In this document: in pieces, positions 1 through 12,499 of the stretch | How positions within the stretch are numbered: the stretch's first letter is position 1 | How the letters are laid out: every line of letters begins with the position of its first letter | Source: Lepus europaeus | Taxonomy: Eukaryota > Chordata > Mammalia > Lagomorpha > Leporidae | Assembly: GCF_033115175.1 (NCBI RefSeq) | Contig: NC_084850.1 | Location: 19,499,218-19,563,217 of the forward strand | DNA length: 64,000 nucleotides | Direction of reading: 5' to 3' | Program-made: the position numbers and the translations under genes | The notes under the pieces: model-generated | The model's database searches: none | The model's input: only the letters and a program-made list of their open reading frames with translations | What the model was told of the DNA's origin: nothing

Positions 1-594
1 CTGGGCATTTGTACCCTCCCCTTGCTACTTTCTACCCCTCTAGTTGGACTGTATAAAGGCGTTTCCTGCTAGCTATCTATTAAGAATGCAGAAAATGCAC
101 TCCAACGAGTCAACCTGGTTGGGCACCTACAGGAATGAGGAAAAGGGGTAGCTCTTTTTTAGACAAAAAATCATTCTTTTTGTGTTAAAAAAGCACTTTG
201 TGATATTGTCTCTTGACCTAGGAGGCCAATTGTCTGAAAACATATACAGGGTCCATAATATCTAAATCATTAAGTATGAGGTTTAGCTCAACCTGATGTC
301 ACTTCACTCTCAAGAACTGAGAGCCACTTTGAATTACCTTTAGTTTCTTCCTCTCCCTCCATGGAAAGAAATGAAGAGCTCAGAACCCTGCAGCTCCCAT
401 GGGCTGCAGAAGGAGTGGAGGCTTAAGGCTTCTGTGAATTTGCAATAGACCCCAACAAAAAGTTTAAAGCAGAGTGTCCCAATTCTCATTTTGAAAACCC
501 TCAGTAATATCTTAGTCAGTGGCACCATCATTCAGGATCCATACCCTGAAGCCATTCCTTTGCTTGTTTCTTACTCTTTTTCAACAGTGTTGAT

Positions 595-1110
595 CCAATA
601 AATATGTATTGAACACCCACTATTCTGGGAACTCTGTTCCAGAGTACACAAAACAGACCAAACCTCTGCCTTCACAGAATGAATGCACATACATGTTACA
701 TGTTTGTGTGTACATACATATATATGCACTATATGTACAATGTCAGCTGGTGATAAGTCCTGTAAAGAGAGTTGAAATGGGGAAGGGGAATTGGACTGAG
801 TGCTAATGTATAGAGGCTAGTTAAGAAAGAATTCTGCAATAAGGTGACATTTGACCAGAACCCTGAGGGAGAAAGTCATGTGGACTCTTGCTTTCCTGGC
901 ACCCTAGGGAACACCAAATGCAAAACTATGAGACCCTGCTTAATCTGTTCACAGCACAGTGAAGAGGCCAGTGTGGCTGGAGGGGAGGGAGTGAGGGGAG
1001 AAAGAGACAGGGCCAGATCACATAGGACCTCAATGTCCAGGCTGAAGTCTTTGACTTTTCCTCTAAGTGAAAAGGAGACTCACTGGAGGGCTTGGAAGAA
1101 CACATCAACA
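595..1110 (-). repeat. LINE L2, 3' region
   Basis: The complement of the L2 3' end is recognisable (tattgaacacccactattct, then the reverse of the L2 body: gaggccagtgtggctggagg, ccagatcacatagg). It is old and diverged. The small frames here are not genes. Confidence 0.6.
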
Positions 1111-1189
1111 AATTCTGAGTGCTCTCTTCTCCAAATGCTTTCTGTTCTGTTCTTTTTTCCACCTCCCCAATGCTTTCCATAGTCTAAGC

Positions 1190-1835
1190 CGCCAGCAGTT
1201 CTTCCCAGGATCACCAGCACAACCCCCTAGCTGGACCCTTTGCTTCCCTCTTTCCGCCCTTTCTAATCCATTCACCTCAAGACAGCCACAGTGATCATTT
1301 TAGAACATGCATACAATCCAATTACTCCTTGTTTAAAAGCTTTTAATAGCTTCTCTTCCTATAACCTTTCCAAGATCATAAACCTCTGGCTCCACCTCCA
1401 TCCTGCTCTCTAGTTATTGTCCCTTCACTCCATGCCCACCCTGCTGACTTCCTGGCTGTTCTTTAAACTGGTTAAATATTCTCTGGTCTTCCCCCTAGCT
1501 AGTCATTATCCCTGCAATGTACATCTCCCAGGCATCCTCATAACTTGTTCACTCACTTCAGTCACTTTTTCTGAGAACATTCTCTTAACTGTTCTATTCA
1601 AAGTAGCAGTCCTTCAAATTCCACCCTGTCACTCCATTTTATGTTTCTTCATAGCATTTTTCATAATATGTATTTATTTGTTTATAAAATGTGAGGAATA
1701 CTTTTTAAAGCTTGTGGAAAATAGAATTAAAATATAAGTTTATTTTGGTTCAAATAATTTTAAGATCCATGTATATGAACGGTAATGCTTGGCATACAGT
1801 GGAGACTCAGCAAATATTTGTTAACTAACCAGATA
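1190..1835 (+). repeat. LINE L2, 3' end (interrupted)
   Basis: L2 sense sequence (cagccacagtgatcatttta, ttcttcatagcatttttcat) running to a typical L2 end near 1783-1835 (ttggcatacagtggagactc, caaatatttgtta). A MITE-like fragment interrupts it near 1698-1770. It lies head-to-head with the L2 copy at 595-1110. Confidence 0.6.
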
Positions 1836-1889
1836 AAAAGTGAAGGGAGAAAATATTCATAGAAATAAATGTATAATTGCAACAGTGAT

Positions 1890-3870
1890 GAATCAATGCC
1901 TGTAGGGTAAGGAATCCTTAGTTATGGAAAACTGGGTACCCTTCCTGTGGAAACAATGCCTGAGCTGAGATCTGATAGTCTGAGAAGGAGTTAGACAAAC
2001 AAAGAGAGGAAGGAGGAGTGTTCCAAGTGGCAGAAACAGCACGTGCAAAACCTCTGAGGTGGGAGGAACCAGGCCAATATGAGTGACAGGAGAAAAGAAA
2101 ACAGTATGTTTCAAGTGGAGACAGTAGGGGGAGAATGGTACAAAATGAGCAGGAAAGGTAACAGGAGTGTTGCAATGCATATTAAGGAATTTTGTCTTTT
2201 TTTCTGAGAATAATATGAAGTTATCAAATACTTTTACACCATTATGTGTCAAGGAGTGTTGGGAGGGGGAGAAATGACATAACTTAAGATGTACATTTTG
2301 CAAACATCAGTGAGCTGCTGGCTATAGTGCAGAGAAAGGGCTGAAGGAATAAGCACACATGAACAGACCAATAGAAAGCCATTCTCATGGTCTAGGGCAG
2401 AGATGAGGGCAGCTACATCTGGAGCTGTGGGGAAGGATATGGAAGTAGAGTGAAGCAGATGAATTCAAGAGGTTTTCAAAAATAAAATCAACAGTACCAA
2501 CGCCATCCCACTAGTCCAAGTGATCAATTTCTGTTCACAATTGATCATAACGATAGGACTAAGAGTCAAAGGGATCACATAAACAAGACTAGTGTATGCA
2601 AATACTAACCAATAGAATAAAAAAAAGGAGAGAACGATCCAACATGGAAAGCAGGATACACAGCAGACTCATAGAATGGCAGATGTCCTAAACAGCACTC
2701 TGGCCTCACAATAAGCCCTTAAGGCATTCGGATCCGGCTGAAAAGCCCATGAGAGTATTTCAGGCATGGAAAGCCAAGACACTCTGGAAAAAAAAAAAAA
2801 ATGACCTAAATGAACGATCTCCGCAAATGAGATCCCAGTGGAAAGAACAGGTCATCAAAGAAGGAGGTACCTTTCTCTGAAGGGAGGAGAGGACTTCCAC
2901 TTTGACTATGACCCTGTCAGAATAAGATCGAAGTCGGTGGACTGAAAAGGCTTCCATAGCCTTGGCAACTCATGACAAGAGCCGAGAGTGATTACTGATG
3001 CCATAAACAAGAGTGTCAATTTGTTAAGTCAACAACAGGAGTCACTGTGCACTTACTCCTCATGTAGGATCTCTGTCCTTAATGTGCTGTACATTGTGAT
3101 TTAATGCTATAACTAGTACTCAAACAGTATTTTTTTCACTTTGTGTTTTTATATGGGTGCAAACTGTTGAAATCTTTACTTAATATATACTAAGCTGATC
3201 TTCTGTATATAAAGAGAATTGAAAATGAATCTTGATGTGAATGGAAGGGGAGAGGGAGCAGGAAAGGGGAGGGTTGTGGGTGGGAGGGAATTTATGGGGG
3301 GAGGGGGAGAAAGCTATTGCAATCCATAAGCTGTACTTTGGAAATTTATATTCATTAAATAAAAATTTAAAAAAAATAAAATCAACAAATTTCTTCCCTA
3401 ATTGAATATAGGGAAGGAGGTGTATCAAGGATAATTCCTAAATGTGGGGGTTGTATATTTGATCAGTAAGTGCATCTTCATTGAGATAGGAAACACTGAA
3501 AGAATGTCTTGTTTAGGGGACTCAAAAAGAAAGACTTATTATAAGCAGTTGATTTTGAGGGTCCTTGGAGCTGGTTAGTCAGGAGAGACATCTGAGAGTG
3601 GTAAATTGGGAGGAGAGGAGAGGAAGAGGCTGGTACTGGAAATACAGGGAATGCTTTGTGGGAGTTTGGAGGTGGAGGAATAGAGAGATAGAACAGAATC
3701 TGAGGGTGGGAGATGCAGGGGTCAAGTGTCTCTTTTTCATAAAGGGATAGAATTCAACATGATTATAGGCCAACAGCAAGGAACTGGTTGAGAGCAAGAG
3801 GTTGAATATACCAGAGGGAAAGTGTATTAATAATGTAAAGTTATTATAGTGTGAAGGCGATAGGGTCAAG
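1890..3870 (-). repeat. LINE L2 body split by an L1_Oc insertion
   Basis: L2 antisense sequence from about 1890-2480 resumes at about 3385-3870 (tgagataggaaacactgaaa resembles the complement of the L2 reverse-transcriptase region). The interruption is the L1_Oc 3' end described separately. Confidence 0.55.
2480..3386 (+). mobile_element. L1_Oc 3' end, 5'-truncated, with target duplication
   Basis: Rabbit L1 3' sequence (aaggaggtacctttctctga, cttctgtatataaagagaat, G-rich tract, ttcattaaataaaaatttaa). It is flanked by the direct repeat aaaataaaatcaaca at about 2480-2494 and 3372-3386. It interrupts an older L2. Confidence 0.85.
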
Positions 3871-4439
3871 GTACAGGTGAAAGGATTTATTATCTATAGG
3901 AGGAAACATTGTTCTCTTATAAAAGGGGAAAGAGGCCTCAGATAGGCACAGACTCAGTAGTTTTATAATTTTGGTGCATATGGTAGATATTGTTTCTTTA
4001 CTTTTAGTGGTAGAGGAATTAGACTAGGAGACAAGAGATCTTGACTTCAATCAGAGATTCATAACTTAGGCGATGTTATTTCTCACTTTTTGCCCATTTC
4101 TTAAGTGAAGACGCTCTACTACATAATCTTTCAAATGTCTTGCAGCTATGCCATTCTAAGCAAATCCAGAAAAGCTGAAGTTCAAAACTGCAGAAAACTC
4201 ACAACTTAGGATTCATTTAATTGTGTTTCTAGATGGAAGTACTCACTTCGGTTTCAAGGTGATGGACAGAACCAATGTTTTTAATCTCATCCTCCTTTCA
4301 AGATCCTACTAAAGTGCCAAAATGCATAAAAATATGAAGATCTCCCACCACAAAAAAGCAAAAAACCAGAGCAGTGCTAGAAGGTCAGAAAAGGTATCAC
4401 CAAGAGACCAGAGAAAAATAGTGAACCAGGTACTACAAT

Positions 4440-4740
4440 AGACAGTGTACATGTATGAAGCCATTTAAATCATTCTACAAGATGGATATTATCACAAGGA
4501 TATTTCTATACAAGGGATCTTCAAAAAGTCATGTAAAATGTATGTTGTAAAAAAAAAAAAACTAGGCATGGATTCCTAAAAAGTGTTTTGCACAAAAATA
4601 AACTATCTTTTAGTTCAATTTTCCACGAATTTTTGAAGTGCCCTCATGTTATTCAATGTTTTAAATGAGGTAAATAGAGTCATGGAGAGGTTACGTAGCT
4701 TGGCAAAGCAGGAAGTCTAGCTCTAGTGTCTCTATGCTAA
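4440..4740 (-). repeat. MIR-type SINE fragment interrupted by a MITE
   Basis: Antisense MIR-like text (aaatgaggtaaatagagtca, agaggttacgtagcttggca) on both sides of the palindromic element at 4514-4643. Family assignment is from memory. Confidence 0.45.
4514..4643. mobile_element. Palindromic MITE-like element, copy A
   Basis: Inverted ends gggatcttcaaaaagtcatg and its near-complement cacgaatttttgaagtgccc, about 130 bases in all. It probably belongs to an old mariner-derived family also seen at 9174, 12101 and 58945. Confidence 0.6.
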
Positions 4741-5349
4741 ACCACTATGTTTTGTGACCTCCCAGAAACAGAAAGCAATTCTGGAAATGATAACACTGAA
4801 TTCACACCCTGTTAACAGGGAAGTAAGAGAAGGATATTGGAGAAATATTCATGGACTCCCAAATGGAGCCCCGGAAGAAGTTCAGAGTTAGCAGTGGCTA
4901 GGAGCTAGAGAAGTACACTGAAGGTGTGCCAAATTAACTGGGCCACTCTCCAACTCTGTGCAGTGTCTTAGTGTAGTGTTCAGCCCTGGCTATAGCCAGT
5001 GAGAATAGCTTTCTAAATAAAGCCTTTCTTGTGAACAAAGAGGGAGTCTAGGATGGACTTTGTGGTTAGAGACAGAAGTGGGGTGTGCTTAGGTAATTTT
5101 AGGGCCACAAAAGTATATGAAGACAAAAGGGACTTTGGTATCACAGTGACAACCTCTAAAACACAATATATCCAATAATAATTAGATGCTTTACTAACCT
5201 CTGAACTGTTAACTAGTCAGACTGCAACCAGTTCCCTATACATATTTCAAAAAGGGGAACCCCCTTGTTGAGACACCCACAACATGAATGGTCAATCACT
5301 AGACATTTAAGGAAAACTGCATTCTACAGAAACACTAAGAAGACAATGC

Positions 5350-5730
5350 AAAACAACTGACTTTCTTTTTTTTCTTTTTTTTTAATAGCAATCAACTTTA
5401 TTGACATAATTTTTAGTAATAATTTTAGCAAAATTAGTAATTTTTATTTGATTTCAATTTTAATTTTTTTTTGTATAAGGTCTAAAGATTTTTTTTTAAC
5501 TTTTATTTAATGAATATAAATTTCCAGTATACAGCTTATGGATTACAATGGCTTCCCCTTTCCATAATTTCCCTCCCACCCGCAACCCTCCCCTCTCCCG
5601 CTCCCTCTCCCTTTCCATTCACATCAAGATTCATTTTCAATTCTATTTATATACAGAAGATCAATTTAGTATAAATACTTCAACAGTTTGTACCCACATA
5701 GAAACACAAAGTGAAAACAACTGACTTTCT
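5350..5730 (-). mobile_element. L1_Oc 3' end with probable 3' transduction
   Basis: A minus-strand L1_Oc 3' end (about 5489-5713) is followed by about 105 bases of non-L1 sequence. That ends with AATAAA (5397-5402 on the minus strand), 13 bases, then an interrupted A run (5367-5383). A perfect 17-base target duplication aaaacaactgactttct lies outside all of it (5350-5366 and 5714-5730). Confidence 0.75.
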
Positions 5731-5786
5731 AAGGAAAACTTAATGTGGAAAGCAGAAGAAGATATGTTTTAAAAATTGTAATTGTG

Positions 5787-6062
5787 GGCGCGGCTCAATA
5801 GGCTAATCCTCCGCCTGCGGCACTGGCACACCGGGTTCTAGTCCTGGTCGGGGCACGGGATTCTGTCCCAGTTGCCCTCTTCCAGGCCAGCTCTCTGCTA
5901 TGGCCCGGGAAGGCAGTGGAGGATGGCCCAAGTGCTTGGGCCCTGCACCCCAAGGGAGACCAGGAGAAACACCTGGCTCCTGCCTTCGGATCAGCGTGGT
6001 GCACCGGCCGCAGCGTGCCGGCTGTGGTGGCCATTGGAGGGTGAACCAACAGCAAAGGAAGA

Positions 6063-6106
<44 letters not shown>

Positions 6107-6121
6107 CACTCTACCTGTCAA
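5787..6121 (+). mobile_element. CSINE (C-repeat SINE)
   Basis: tRNA-derived head (ggctcaataggctaatcctc), body, CT microsatellite at about 6066-6100 and short A tail. Target duplication aaaattgtaattgtgg is seen on both sides (5772-5787 and 6123-6138). It looks young. Confidence 0.88.
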
Positions 6122-6137
6122 AAAAAATTGTAATTGT

Positions 6138-6477
6138 GGAGTCAGTGCTGTGGCATAGCAGGTAAAGCCACTGTCTGTAGTGCCAGCATCCCATATGGGC
6201 ACTGGTTTGAGTCCCAGCTGCTCTACTTCCAATCCAGCTCTCTGCTATTGCCTGGGAAAGCAGTAGAAGATGGCCTAAGTCCTTGGGCATCTGCACCTGT
6301 GTGGGAGACCCAGAAGAAGTTCCTGTCTCCTGGCTCCTGGCTCCTGGCTTCAGACTGGCACAGCTGCAGCAGTTGCTGCCATTTGGGGAATGAACCAGTG
6401 GATGGAAGACTTCCTCTCTCGCTATGTCTTCCTCTATGTAACTCTGCCTTTCAAATAAATAAATAAATTTTTAAAAA
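6138..6477 (+). mobile_element. CSINE
   Basis: Complete C repeat directly following the previous one (gtcagtgctgtggcatagca to caaataaataaataaatttt). It abuts the left end of an inverted old L1. Confidence 0.85.
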
Positions 6478-8930
6478 ACTCCTAATTGCTTAACATGATG
6501 TCTTCCAATTCTATTGCTGGATAAGATTTCATTTTTTTGGCTGTATAATATTCCATTGTGTATATATACAATATTTTTTATGATTAATTTGATGATGGAC
6601 ACCTTAGTTGATTCCATGATCTTAGCTATTGAGAATGGTGTTGTTATAAACATGGTGGTGCAAGTATCTCTTTGATACATTGTGTTCAAGAATTTGGGGT
6701 ATGTACCCCGTAATGGGATTGCTGGGTCATATGGCCAGTCTATTTTTAGTTATTTAGGCAATCTTCACACTTTTTCCCACAGTGGCTGCACTAATTTACA
6801 TTCCCACTCACAGTGTATGAGCGTTTCCCTCTCTTCACATCCTTGCCAGCATTTTTTACTTACTCTCTGTCTTTTGGATAATAGGCATTCTGAAAAAGTG
6901 AGGTGATACCTCATTATGGTTTTGATTTGCAGTTCCCTGATGATTGGTGATATTGAACTTTTTTCCATATATTTATTAACCATTTGTATTTCTTCATTTG
7001 AGAACTGTCTATTCAAGTTCTTTGCCCATTTCTTATCCAGACTGGTTTTTGTTGTGGTTGTTGCTGTTGAGTTTTCTGACATCCTTATATATTCTGGATA
7101 TTAATCCTTTGTCAGATAAGCAGCTTGTAAATATTTTCTTCCATTCTATAAGATGTCTCTTCATTCTAATGAGTGCTTTCTTTAGTGTTCAGAAGCTTCT
7201 GAGTTTGATATAATCCCATGTTTCCAGTTTTGCTTTTGTTGTGCCTGCACTTTTGAAGTCATCATCTACACCAATGTCTTGATGTTTCCACTACATTTTC
7301 TTCCAGCAATTTCATAGTTTCAGGGCTTAAGTTTAGGTCTTTGATCCATCTTGTGTATGGTGAGAGGTATGGATCTAATTTCATTCTTTTACATATAGAC
7401 ACTCAACGTTGCCAGCACCATTTAGGGAAGAGACTATCCCTTCTCCAATGTATATTGTAGGTACTTTTGTGAAAAGTCAACTGGATGCATGAACATGGAT
7501 TAATTGCTGAGTTCTTTTTTCTGTTCCACTGACCTACGTATCTGTTTTTCTGACCATTCCATGTGTATTTTCATTACTATAACTTTGGAGTATGGTTTGA
7601 AATCAAGTATTATGATGCCACCAGTTTTCTTCCCCCTCAGGATTGCTTTGACTACTCAGAGTCTTTTGTGGTTCCAGATGAATTTTAGGATTTTTTTTCT
7701 AATTCTGTAAAGAATTTCATTACTATTTTGATGGGGATTGCATTGAGTCTGTAGATTGATTTAGGTAGTACGGACATTTTTACAATACTAATTCTTCTAA
7801 TCCATGGACAAGAAATACCTTTCCTTTGTTCTGTGTCCTTGCTTATCTCTTTCATCAGTGTTTATAATTCTCATTGTAGAGATCTTTCTCTTCTTTTGCT
7901 AAAATTTATTCCTAAATATTAAAATTTCATGTAGATATTGTAAATTGGAATGTTTTCTTGAGTTCCCTTTCAGCAAGATCACTATTGGTGTATAAAAATG
8001 CTTCCGTTTTTATATGATGATTTTTCTATCTTACCACTTTACTGAATTGGTTTTTCATTTCTAATGACCTTTGGAGGAGTGGCTAGATTTTTCTATGTCA
8101 AAATCATGTTATTTACAAACATGGAAAATTTGAATTCTTCCTTTCCAAATTATATGCCCTTATTTCTTTCTGTTCCTTAACTGATCTTGCTAATACTTCT
8201 AATACTGTATTGAATAAGAGCTGTAATAGTAGACATCCTTGTATTGTTCCAGATCTGAATGGAGATGTTTTTAAGGTTTTTCCCATTTGGTATGATATTG
8301 GCTGTGGGTTTGTCATATATGGCCTTTATGCTTTTGAGGCATGTTCCTTCTATAGCACATTTGTGGAGAGTTTTTTAACCATGAATGAATATTGAATATT
8401 ATCACATGCTTTTTCTGTATCTATTGAGATGATCATATGGTTTTTGTTCTTCATTGTGTTGATGTGATTTATGATGTTTATTGCTTTGGAAATGTTGAAC
8501 CACCCTTGAATCACTGTGATAAATCCCACTTGATTGTGAAAACAATAAGTCAAGAAATACAAATCCTGCATATTCTTCATATTTGTAAGCTTAAAAAACA
8601 AACCTCAATCTGAACACAGAATATTCATTACTAGAGGCTGGCAGGGATATTGAGTTTGGATAGTGAGTAACAAATCAGAGTTAGAGAGAAGGAATAAGTT
8701 CTTAGTGTTCCGAAGCATAGAGGGAAGGCTATAGTTCACAATGACCTAGTATATATTGTATTAACAAATATACTTCAAGCTTGTAATCATAGAGTAATAT
8801 TTAAGAAAGGGAAATATTGATTACCCTGATTTGGTCAGTATGAATTGTATACATACATTGAAATGTCACAATGTAGCTCATAAATATGTACAATTATGGT
8901 TAAGTAAAAATTTTAAAAAGAAAACATCAA
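6478..8930. mobile_element. L1MA-type LINE with 5' inversion
   Basis: 6478-8595 is L1 ORF2 on the minus strand. Broken frames read KKWAKNLNRQFSNEEIQMVN and LIHCEWECKLVQPLW, and nearer 8400 the RT segment [16 protein letters not shown]. 8600-8930 is L1MA-like 3' UTR on the plus strand (attactagaggctggcagg, taaatatgtacaattatggt). The inverted part ends at the L1 position just before where the plus part begins. ORF2 carries multiple stops and is dead. Confidence 0.7.
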
Positions 8931-9173
8931 AAAATTTTATTTGGCATTTTGAGATATGTCCAAGAGAATATTGAGATCATAGGCTAAAATTAGTCTGCTA
9001 TGAAAAAGCAGTAATCAAAGAATAAGACAAAATTCAAACAAATTGAAAACATAGTTACTGGAATAACATAACTTAGTAAAAAGCAGTGGAACTAACTTGA
9101 AAAGTGTTTCAGTAGTTTGAAAGCTTAAGTCATGGAATAGAAATGGAATAGATTATAGAGCAGAAATGCAAGA

Positions 9174-9297
9174 GGACACTTCAAAAAGTTTATGGAAAAC
9201 TGGAATTTAGAGATGTTTATTTTTGATGCAAAGCATTTGAAGTTCATTCATAGTTTTTTCATAACATGCATTTTCCATGAACTTTATTCAAGACCCA
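9174..9297. mobile_element. Palindromic MITE-like element, copy B
   Basis: Ends gacacttcaaaaagtttatg and ttccatgaactttattcaag are near-complementary. The centre carries tagttttttcataacatgca. Confidence 0.6.
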
Positions 9298-9419
9298 TCA
9301 TAAATGAGATTTTCAAATTTTTAAAAGTTTTAAATTGGTAAGGAACAGATCAATTAATAATATTGAAACAATTGGCTATGAATTGGGGAAATAATCAAGT
9401 TTAAGGATTATTTTGAATA

Positions 9420-9860
9420 TGTTACCCTCTTCTGCTTCAATTTCTCCATCTCTACTGAATCATTCCCATCACCATTCAAAAATGTCATATATCTTCCATC
9501 TCTAACACCCCCTCCTCCAGCTCCATTTCCATTCCTCTGACGCTCTTCACAGCAGAGCTTCTTGAACTTATTGTCCATGGTTGGTTACTGCCACTCCCTC
9601 TCACCTTTCCATTCACTTGCTCCCCTGGAGCTTCCATTTCAGCACTCTGAAGTACCTGTTCTTGTCGCCAATAACCTCAGAGTTACTAAATTGAATGAAA
9701 CCTCTCAGTCCTCATCCTACTCAACCTCTTGGATGCATTTAACAGATTTGATTACTCCCTTTTATTCTTCAAAAATTCTCCTCTTGGCTTTCATGACACC
9801 AACTCCTGTTTTTCTCTTACTTCAGTAGCCCTTTCTCCTCAACCTTTACCAACTTAATCA
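9420..9860 (+). repeat. LINE L2 fragment
   Basis: L2 reverse-transcriptase-region text in sense orientation (cctctcagtcctcatcctac, ctcttggctttcatgacacc). The 88-residue frame here is a decayed L2 piece. Confidence 0.6.
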
Positions 9861-10764
9861 CTTCTAGCTCTAGCTGCCTCATGAAGAGGCAGCTGTACTG
9901 TACATTTTTGTAGACTGATTCGTTAGGTTGCTTGAGTTGAGTTTTGTTTTAAAATTAAGCAGACCACCAATGCTATCAGTCCCTCTGTAGGTTTCCACAG
10001 ATAAGCAATGTTCCTACTAAAACTTTCTTGTTGGCCGGTAGTTATCTTGTTATAAATCAGAAATATGTTTTCAGTGCAATATTCTTTTTTCATGTCTTTT
10101 AATATACTGAAAAAATCATATTTCAGAAAATCTACAGAAAGACCTTCCTTTAGCTTAGCAGTTTAAATATTGGCTATGAAATTTTTTAAAGAATTGGCTA
10201 CATTTTCTTCTATGTTAAACCATCTGAGAAAGCTATGAATATAGATGAAGATGCTGCAAATGTGTGTAAAACAATGTTAACATTTAAAATCCTATGCTAA
10301 CTGACAAAAGGTGAGAAACACTACGTCCCATATCATTTTTTACATGTTGACAAGAATGCTGTTTACTGCAAGTGAATGTCATCTAGGACTCATGTGTTGG
10401 AGGAAAGTGACTCAGGGTTTAAGGCTACAAAATCATTAACGGGCTGGGATATGGGGCACAAGTGCTATCAAATAGTGAGTAAAGTTCCACTATTTACTAT
10501 CATTGGAATTAGCACTGCTCTTCTTAATGTTCTAGTTACAAACTTCCATGGGTTTTAAATGGTTAGCCCTAACCATACATTTGCTACAAGTCCTATTATA
10601 TTTAGCACACACTTTTGAAAATTTTTTTCCAGGTGCATCATTACAATAGAAATACATGTACTGGTTATAAAATCCAAACTTCTTAACATCCTCATCCTTC
10701 CATGAGATAGCTACCTCCCAAATATGCCCTGAACACAACGCAATCACTTTTCACTATTTCCATA

Positions 10765-11356
10765 GCTACCATCCTGATCCAAACCACCAACTTTGCTTGC
10801 CTGTAGTAATAAAATAGCCTCATTTCCAATCTCTTCCTTCTAGTTCATTCTCCACATAGCGATTAAGAAGATCCTTTTAAGACACCAATCAGAATGCAGT
10901 GCTGCTTAGTCTATGTTTGTTCACCTCTCTAATGGATTTCCATTACACTCTGAATAAACCCACCCTCACTGCAGGCCTCTCAAGCCCTGCTCCGTCCTGG
11001 TCTAGCTCCCATAACCTCATCTGCCACCCCTCCTGCCATTGCTCACACTGCTCCGATCACATTGGCCTTGGACACACCAAGCTTATTCATGCCTCAGTCT
11101 TTTCTTTTCCTATTTTCTCTACTTGGAACCATCTTGCTCCAGCTCTTCATCTGGCGGGATTGGGATCTTCCCCATCATGTGGGTATTGACTTGAATGGAT
11201 CCTCCTCAGAGATGTTCACTCCTTCCCACCCCAGCTAAAGAATTACATTCTGTCAGCAGGTTTTCTCTAGAGCATCATCCTGATTTGATTGGTTCCCTGC
11301 ATCTACCATCTAATTTTATCTTTTAAGTATATATATTTAATATGATATAAATGTAT

Positions 11357-11387
<31 letters not shown>

Positions 11388-11485
11388 TCACGATCTTTCT
11401 TTCTTCAGTGTCCTCCTGTTAATTCTTGTATTTCTAGACATAGAACAGTGCCTGGCTCACAGCCTGTATTAATGGAATGAATGAA
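10765..11485 (+). repeat. LINE L2, 3' end
   Basis: L2 sense text from ccatcctgatccaaaccacc to the L2 end (acatagaacagtgcctggct, aatgaatgaac). An alternating TA run sits inside it at about 11361-11388. Confidence 0.65.
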
Positions 11486-12100
11486 CAGTTTAGTACTTCT
11501 GAAAGTTTCCGAAAGAAACTCCCAATTGTATGAGGCTTGGATACAAAAAGGTTAAAGTGGCTAGATTTGCAGGCTTGTTCTTGCATTCCAGGGATACACT
11601 TGCATACTCCCACTCATAGGAAGTTGTCTGCTGACTTCATCATTATGCCTGCCATCATTCCTCATGAATTCATATCGAAGTAGAACTGAAAATGAAGCTC
11701 AATGCCTTGGTGTTAACAAGACTAAGTTTGTAGCAGAAATACTGGCACCTGCATTCGAATCTGGCTATCATTTCTTCATTGTAATCCCACACGGAGCTAC
11801 CCCTAATGCTTAAGGATGATAAATGCAGTTGGGCTGCAAGGGATCCAAACAAGCCGTAAATACACACAACTTTGACAACATTTCTAGCTTTCCAGAGAAT
11901 AGAAAAAATAAAATGACACAGAAGAAGAGTATAGGGAAGTCAGAGAATCAAATCATTTTAGACATCAAATCAAGGGATGTTCCAGGGGGCATTTCCCTGT
12001 TTATTTAAGAAAGGTGTTTTATATCTAGAAATGAGAATTTCATAAGCTCCTCTATGAGGATCACAGAGCATCCTCTGTGATGAAATATCAGAAAATTTTA

Positions 12101-12220
12101 GAAGGTTCAAAAGGCTTATGGAGAATTGAAATTAAAAGATAAGTTTATTGTGGTACAAAAAATTGAAATTCATACATAGCTTTTTCATAATATACATTTT
12201 CCATGAATTTTCGAGGATCT
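12101..12220. mobile_element. Palindromic MITE-like element, copy C
   Basis: gaaggttcaaaaggcttatg at one end and ttccatgaattttcgaggat at the other. It shares the central tagctttttcataatataca with the other copies. Confidence 0.55.
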
Positions 12221-12499
12221 CTAGGATTTCAGCATGGCCTTTTGCTATACTTCAAATCCAATTCCCTATGAAAGTGAAGAAAAACAATATAATGAAATTG
12301 TAATAATGTAATTGTTCTGTCCCCAAGTAGTGATTAACTGTGCCTTATGTTCTCTGAATCTTATCTCATTGGTTTTATATTACAAATAACTCTTGTTGTT
12401 CCTCTTCCCTTGACCTACTTGAAGTTCACATTTTTCTAAAAACGTGGGTCTCTGAACAGAATGCAACACTTTGGGATAATTTTTTCCAATCCTGATGAA

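Noticed and set aside
1-594. VGLL1 promoter or first exon at the left edge, expected from synteny
   Set aside because: I find no CpG island or recognisable VGLL1 coding sequence here; the gene probably begins outside the window.
6138-6477. tRNA genes within the C repeats
   Set aside because: CSINE heads are tRNA-derived but have lost the cloverleaf pairing and the remaining box motifs are diverged.
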